Assembly (NCBI GenBank): GCA_016294105.1
Contig: JAEDCN010000001.1
Coordinates: forward strand, 62,001-126,000
Source: Treponema sp.
GTDB lineage: Bacteria > Spirochaetota > Spirochaetia > Treponematales > Treponemataceae
Length of the DNA: 64,000 nt
Direction of reading: 5' to 3'
The position numbers were made by a program, and so were the translations under genes. Below are positions 59,970-64,000 of the stretch, one piece after another. Every line of letters begins with the position of its first letter. The stretch's first letter is position 1. Below the pieces are notes generated by a model. The model did not search any database, had not been told where the DNA came from, and saw only the letters and a list, made by a program, of their open reading frames with translations.

Positions 59970-59986
59970 AGTTTCGAACGTAGATG

Positions 59987-60015
59987 AATATATACCAAAC
60001 ACAAAAAAGTGTCAA
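59987..60015 (-). promoter_or_regulatory. Promoter of tRNA-Thr/tRNA-Tyr and perhaps the rpoD operon
   Basis: Read leftward: TTGACA (60010-60015), a 17-base spacer and TATATT (59987-59992). Confidence 0.85.
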
Positions 60016-60051
60016 TACATAATTTATTTTTTTTGTAAAAAAATTAAAAAA

Positions 60052-61638
60052 TTATAGTTCGCGGTAAAAGGGCAAATACTTGTCCCGGATAACCGAAGTC
60101 CAGTCATATTTTTTCTGGACATACTCTGCCCCACAGGAAATAATCTTTCTCAGCTTGGAAAAATCTGAACGAGCCAAGTCTGCCAGTTCATTCAACACAC
60201 GGAACAAATTCTCTCCTGAGTTTTCTTCGTACAGAAAACCTGTCTTTCCGTCAATAATCTTTTTGAGACCGCCAGTGGCATGAGCTACAGGAATGGTTCC
60301 ATACAACTGGGCGATAAAATCCTCCAAGCCGCAGGGCTCAAATTTGCTGGGCAGCACAATAAAGTCTGCCGCCGCAGTAGACAGTCGGGAAACTGCACGG
60401 TCATACCCCTGCAGGTAAACACATTTCCCAGGGAAATTCATGGCAAGCTGGGACAGCTTGTTTTCCAATGCAGACTCCCCCTGGCCCACCAGCAAGAAGC
60501 GAACATCCTTGCGGGCAGACAAAAGCATGGCGGCAGCATCGGCAAGCACGTCAATCCCCTTCTGACTAGCGATTCTTCCATGGTAGCAGAAATAAACAGC
60601 CCGTTTTCCCCGCTTGCCTTCTATGTCGCTATCAGAAATGCTGCCTGAACGGATGAAATCGCTGGACAACATCTTGCTGGAAGCAGAGGCATAGTTTTGG
60701 ATAAAGTAGCGGCGATTCTTGTATTTTCCTTCAAGAATTCCTTTTTCAGGAGAAAAGGCAAAGGGCAGCAAGGAGGAATGCTTACTGGAAGGATCATAGC
60801 GATAGCAGTCAATGCCGTTGGTAATGCCTGTAATGGAATATCCCTTGCCAATGAAAAGCTGGGAAAGCCCCACAGTATCCCTGTTGTCTGGATCTAGCAA
60901 TTCCTGGGCATACCAAGGAGACACGGTGGTTAAGGCGGCGAAATGACCAGCAGCCAAGAAAGGCTCCACTGCCCCGCCATTCATACAATCTATCAAATGG
61001 GAGCTGGGGATTCCAGTGTAGGAAACTGCCTCCTCCAGAGTGTGAAAATCGTGGTGATAGCCAGGGCCGGCATTATGTACCGTTACGGCAAATTTTACGG
61101 GACTATAGCTTTCGCGAAATTCATCCACACAACGAGCCATGGCAGGAATTAGTGCGGTGGCTGCATCCTGACAGTGAATAATCTGTGGAAGGGCCTTGGA
61201 AACCATTCCATACACCAACACAGCCTTCTGGAAAAGCACATCCATCATAAGAGCGTCATGAAAGCCTGTTCCCCTGACGTGGCTACTGTTTCTCCGCTCA
61301 TCTGCCAGAGTGTAGGTATAGACGCCAGTTTTTTCGCTGTAGATTTGGTGAATGATGAATATAACCTCTACCTTGCCCACGTGAGCCTTGTCGAAGGATA
61401 CTACACAATCTCTGCCGTCTACATAAATATGCTGAGGAGGAATTACATTGGGGGTATAGCCAGTAGTCAAGACGAAATCAGTGCAACCGTAACGAGGAAT
61501 CATCAGGGTAACATCTACACCCTTGCTAGCCAAGCCCTCGCAGAGTGAGCAGGCCACATTTTTTACACCGCCAGCCTCAGCTATTCCGGCGTATTCTCGG
61601 CTGACCAGCCATACCTTCTTTGGGAAACGTGAACTCAT
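60052..61638 (-). CDS. glgA: Glycogen/starch synthase of the GT5 type
   Basis: 528 residues, slightly long. It should extend alpha-1,4-glucan from an activated glucose donor. The N-terminal loop reads A-G-I-A-E-A-G-G-V-K-N-V at about 17-28; most GlgA proteins have K-x-G-G-L there, so the donor-binding Lys is Glu here. The C-terminal half has K-G-I-D-V-L near 370 and P-S-K-F-E-P-C-G-L-E near 438-447, then G-G-L near 467, as in GT5 enzymes. The ATG overlaps the aroH stop by four bases. Donor specificity is uncertain because of the altered loop. Confidence 0.87.
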   Translation of the reverse strand: MSSRFPKKVWLVSREYAGIAEAGGVKNVACSLCEGLASKGVDVTLMIPRYGCTDFVLTTGYTPNVIPPQHIYVDGRDCVVSFDKAHVGKVEVIFIIHQIYSEKTGVYTYTLADERRNSSHVRGTGFHDALMMDVLFQKAVLVYGMVSKALPQIIHCQDAATALIPAMARCVDEFRESYSPVKFAVTVHNAGPGYHHDFHTLEEAVSYTGIPSSHLIDCMNGGAVEPFLAAGHFAALTTVSPWYAQELLDPDNRDTVGLSQLFIGKGYSITGITNGIDCYRYDPSSKHSSLLPFAFSPEKGILEGKYKNRRYFIQNYASASSKMLSSDFIRSGSISDSDIEGKRGKRAVYFCYHGRIASQKGIDVLADAAAMLLSARKDVRFLLVGQGESALENKLSQLAMNFPGKCVYLQGYDRAVSRLSTAAADFIVLPSKFEPCGLEDFIAQLYGTIPVAHATGGLKKIIDGKTGFLYEENSGENLFRVLNELADLARSDFSKLRKIISCGAEYVQKKYDWTSVIRDKYLPFYREL

Positions 61639-62039
61639 TGTGAAACCTGATGGGAAGAAGTACGAGCTTGGACAAAGTCGGGACGAAGAACCTCTGCCCC
61701 GCCAGTATACACATGAACAGGCTGGCTTCCTTCCTCCATGTAGGCGGTAACCAAAAGACGAATGGTGCGGGGCAAGCCACCCTGCACAGGAGCCTCTGCA
61801 CTACAAAAAAGCGCTGCAGTCTTAACTAAATCTCCACAGGCACTACGACGGAGGGCTGCCGCTGGATTCAAGGCATCCAGATCGCCAGTCATGGTAAAAT
61901 GAAGGGATACAAAATCCTCTCCCTGCAATCCATTCTCGCAAAAAAGCCGAGAGCACATATCAGACACTGCATTTTGAATCTCATCTGCAGTATTTCCGCA
62001 ACACACAGCGCCACGGATTCCGTACAATCGTTTAGCCAT
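61635..62039 (-). CDS. aroH: Chorismate mutase, AroH type
   Basis: 134 residues, the AroH length. It turns chorismate into prephenate for Phe and Tyr synthesis. The active-site pattern of the Bacillus enzyme is present: R-G-A near 9-11, C-S-A-E near 78-81, L-P-R-T-I-R near 89-94, and V-Y followed by L-R-P-D near 110-119. The C-terminal tail is longer and polar. It has its own promoter, whose -10 box ends ten bases before the ATG, and no clear ribosome site. The four-base overlap with glgA couples two unrelated pathways. Confidence 0.9.
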   Translation of the reverse strand: MAKRLYGIRGAVCCGNTADEIQNAVSDMCSRLFCENGLQGEDFVSLHFTMTGDLDALNPAAALRRSACGDLVKTAALFCSAEAPVQGGLPRTIRLLVTAYMEEGSQPVHVYTGGAEVLRPDFVQARTSSHQVSQ

Positions 62040-62048
62040 AACCTGTAG

Positions 62049-62077
62049 ATGATAAATGGGGAGTGATTTTCTGTCAA
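62049..62077 (-). promoter_or_regulatory. Promoter of aroH-glgA
   Basis: Read leftward: TTGACA (62072-62077), a 17-base spacer and TATCAT (62049-62054). The predicted transcript starts about three bases before the ATG. Confidence 0.7.
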
Positions 62078-62134
62078 GCCTTTAAGATACACACAAGCTT
62101 TCCAGCAACAGCCTACTGCAAATTGGACTGGAAT

Positions 62135-62497
62135 CTACATCCCAGCGGAAAGCACAGTAATGACACCTGAGAATACAAAACCGATTATGGACACAAGAAC
62201 AGAAAAGAAAATATGCAGTAAATGCCACAAATGGGAGGCATCCTTATAATAAACTGAAAAAACAATTATCTGAACAAAGGAGAATACACACAAAATGAGG
62301 GTGATGATGGAAGCAACCTGAAGTATGTTTAAAATCACCAAGAGGCTTGAGTCTAAAAACTGATTTATACTACCAGTTACATAAAAAAATAGAGTTACAA
62401 CCACAAAAAAGCTAAAAAACACCAGGGTTCTGTTGGTGAGCTGAAACAGGGGATGGCGATAATGCGGTGTCCTTGCTTTTTTCTCTTTTTTTTCCAT
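62135..62497 (-). CDS. Small membrane protein, unknown
   Basis: 120 residues from the ATG at 62495-62497, which has AAGG six bases upstream; a TTG start at 62515 would add six residues. A basic N-terminus (M-E-K-K-E-K-K) is followed by three hydrophobic helices at about 25-45, 52-78 and 93-117. It probably sits in the inner membrane with the N-terminus inside. No family is recognised. It lies 95 bases upstream of aroH on the same strand. Confidence 0.75.
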   Translation of the reverse strand: MEKKEKKARTPHYRHPLFQLTNRTLVFFSFFVVVTLFFYVTGSINQFLDSSLLVILNILQVASIITLILCVFSFVQIIVFSVYYKDASHLWHLLHIFFSVLVSIIGFVFSGVITVLSAGM

Positions 62498-62629
62498 ACG
62501 AAACCTTGCAGTCAAAACCCCTTCCTAGGTATAATATAGTATAAGCACAACGACTATGCTTCGTCAATTTTGGCATGATTTTTTAGTGCTTTTCCCTTAT
62601 CAACTTATCTTTGAGGCGGTTCTTGCAGC

Positions 62630-63457
62630 ATGAAAAAAGCCCTTGCATCCTTGATTATACTGATTCTTTTTGGCGGAGTAGTCTTTTACCTTGGTTGGGT
62701 TCAATTTGATGTTCCCATCGGTAATTATGGATTGATGCTGTCAAAAACAAGTGGTGTCTATCCAGAGCTTATTCAGTCTGGAAAATTCCTGTGGCGTTGG
62801 GAAAGGCTTTTGCCCACTAATACCCAACTGAGAATCTTTTCCCTTGATCCTGTCTCCCAAACAGATACATTCAATTCATCACTGCCCTCCGCCCAGCTTT
62901 ATGCCACCAAGCTGGAGGGAAGCCCCGACTTTACCTACACCATCACCGTGGAAAGCAGGGCAAAAATTAACCCCCAGGACCTGATTCCATTGGTGGAACA
63001 ACACAATCTCCAAGACCAAGAGGCTCTAGAACAGCTGATTCGTGATGAAATCCACCAGTTCAATGTGGCTGTAACCGCATATTTGCTGGAAGAAACACAA
63101 AATGACACCACAGGCTCCAGAATTCAGACTGTAACCACCCAGGAGCTGGTGAAAGCAACCAAGCTCAAGGAAAGCACCCCTTGGCTGGAAATTGTTTCCA
63201 CCGATATCCGCAACGTAAAAATGCCTGATACCAGTCTTTATCTTGCGGCAAAAAACGCCTATCTCAATAGCATTATCGAGGGAACTGGAGCCAAAGAAAT
63301 TACCGAAAGCAATAATTTCACTGCATTGGTAAACTTGGGAGAAATCCTCACCAAGTATCCTGCCCTTGTAGAATTCATGATTGCAGGTGATGTAACAGCT
63401 GCCTTGGATTTTTTGGTGGGAGAGACAACAAACGAAACAAAAACATCTTCCTTGTGA
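62630..63457 (+). CDS. Membrane-anchored protein, possibly SPFH/band-7-like
   Basis: 275 residues. One N-terminal membrane helix (about 4-24) is followed by a domain with the pattern F-D-V-P-I-G-N-Y-G-L-M-L-S-K-T-S-G-V then G-K-F-L-W-R-W-E, which recalls the start of SPFH/band-7 proteins such as HflC. A helical middle (about 120-160) and a long C-terminal helix fit that layout. The match is weak and by eye only. SPFH proteins form membrane rings that control proteases. It diverges from the small membrane protein gene; no ribosome site is evident. Confidence 0.75.
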   Translation: MKKALASLIILILFGGVVFYLGWVQFDVPIGNYGLMLSKTSGVYPELIQSGKFLWRWERLLPTNTQLRIFSLDPVSQTDTFNSSLPSAQLYATKLEGSPDFTYTITVESRAKINPQDLIPLVEQHNLQDQEALEQLIRDEIHQFNVAVTAYLLEETQNDTTGSRIQTVTTQELVKATKLKESTPWLEIVSTDIRNVKMPDTSLYLAAKNAYLNSIIEGTGAKEITESNNFTALVNLGEILTKYPALVEFMIAGDVTAALDFLVGETTNETKTSSL

Positions 63458-63459
63458 GG

Positions 63460-63522
63460 TGTACCCCAAAAGTTGGAGACAATTTTTGAGGTACCCTTCA
63501 CTGCAGGAAATGCAGTAAAGGG
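63460..63522. repeat. Tandem palindromes at convergent ends, first one related to 9844-9889
   Basis: GTACCCCAAAAGTTG (63461-63475) pairs with 63480-63494 with one mismatch and one G-T pair. A second stem pairs 63494-63505 with 63511-63522 with one mismatch. Together they probably end both convergent transcripts. Confidence 0.7.
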
Positions 63523-63535
63523 GTTTCTACAAAAG

Positions 63536-64000
63536 TTAGATTTCCATGTTCATGACGGAACGAACCTCTCGTAGAGTAGCCTGAGCCATAGCTTGAGCTG
63601 CCTCTACGCCGTTCAACAGAACCTTTCTGATGTATTCAGGATCCTTTTCCAGCTCAGCACGACGACTGCGGATAGGACGTAGGGTTTCGTTCAAGGATTC
63701 TGTCAAAAGCTTCTTCAAAGCTCCACCACCACCGTCACCAAGCCGCTCTGCAATCAGCTGGGGCTCATCTCCAGTACACAGTGAAATGAGCATCAACAGG
63801 TTTGCCACTTCTGGGCGATTGTCTGGATCATAGGTAATGTTTCTGTCAGCGTCAGTCTTGGCCTTCTTGATGAGGGCTGCTGTTTCGTCTGCAGTGGCAG
63901 AAAGCATAATGGCATTTCCACGGCTCTTGCTCATTTTCTGGCTACCGTCCAAGCCAAGGATGCTAGGAGTTTTGCTCAGCAGGGCCTGGGGCTCAGGAAA
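63536..64000 (-). CDS. trpS: Tryptophanyl-tRNA synthetase, C-terminal part
   Basis: 155 codons are visible, and the N-terminal catalytic part lies beyond the window edge. The class I motif K-M-S-K-S lies near the start of the visible part (in D-G-S-Q-K-M-S-K-S), and the C-terminal helical anticodon-binding domain follows with Y-D-P-D-N-R-P-E-V-A-N-L-L. The enzyme charges tRNA-Trp. The end I-R-K-V-L-L-N-G ... A-Q-A-T-L-R-E-V-R is typical of bacterial TrpS. Confidence 0.95.
   Translation of the reverse strand, partial: FPEPQALLSKTPSILGLDGSQKMSKSRGNAIMLSATADETAALIKKAKTDADRNITYDPDNRPEVANLLMLISLCTGDEPQLIAERLGDGGGGALKKLLTESLNETLRPIRSRRAELEKDPEYIRKVLLNGVEAAQAMAQATLREVRSVMNMEI

Noticed and set aside
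63460..63522. Could the palindromes mark the end of an insertion sequence in the window?
   Set aside because: No transposase frame or partner end lies near either copy. The similarity to IS3-family ends is from memory only.

Overview
This window reads as ordinary chromosomal backbone from a spirochaete, most likely a host-associated Treponema. The case rests on four things seen in the sequence: the lipoprotein signal peptides, several with bulky residues before the cysteine; the small outer-membrane barrel at 9312; the run rpsB-tsf-frr-uppS-cdsA-dxr-rseP; and many genes with no counterpart I recognise outside treponemes. Most of the window has similar base and codon use. I see no transposase, phage gene, CRISPR array, restriction system or toxin-antitoxin pair. 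Both ends cut a gene: an unrecognised membrane protein at the left and trpS at the right.

Layout, left to right. 1-7.2 kb: a divergent pair, then a rightward operon of an unrecognised protein, a lipoprotein, trmB and ligA, meeting a leftward M23 peptidase. 7.3-11.1 kb: tRNA-Lys, a carboxyltransferase subunit, an outer-membrane barrel, an Spx/ArsC-like protein and a flavodoxin-ferredoxin fusion. 11.2-14.4 kb: rpsF-ssb-rpsR-rplI-dnaB. 14.4-23.5 kb, leftward: maf, rpsB-tsf, then frr-uppS-cdsA-dxr-rseP and a beta-propeller protein. 23.5-29.1 kb: tRNA-Arg, two envelope proteins, coaD, rpmF-acpP, rnc, lepB and hemW. 29.2-39.8 kb, leftward: a DEAH helicase, an alpha-2-macroglobulin lipoprotein and pbpC. 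40-45.4 kb: a lipoprotein, three copies of a 34-bp repeat, a CapA-like lipoprotein, ppdK and a gene remnant. 45.4-53.4 kb, leftward: a zinc-ribbon coiled-coil protein, rnpB, a TPR protein and the shape operon mreB-mreC-mreD-mrdA-rodA. 53.5-60 kb, leftward: tRNA-Thr, tRNA-Tyr, a YkgJ-type protein, a metallo-hydrolase, a small protein, mltG, dnaG and rpoD. 60-64 kb: glgA-aroH, two unrecognised membrane proteins and the end of trpS.

How the genes fit together. Much of the window builds and shapes the envelope: dxr and uppS feed the undecaprenyl carrier; mreBCD, rodA, mrdA, pbpC and mltG act on peptidoglycan; cdsA makes phospholipid precursors; rseP and lepB process membrane proteins. The rest is core information handling: replication (dnaB, dnaG, ligA, ssb), transcription (rpoD), RNA processing (rnc, rnpB, trmB) and translation. 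ppdK, the carboxyltransferase and glgA point to fermentative metabolism with glycogen storage, which is an inference.

I do not see a clear new multi-gene system. The best leads are small: a signal peptidase with Arg at the catalytic Lys position, a protein with faint GHKL-ATPase-like motifs, a palindrome shared by two distant 3' ends, three 34-bp direct repeats, several promoters set almost on their start codons, and two operons that seem to rely on read-through from stable-RNA genes. Domain calls come from reading motifs by eye; no database search was run.
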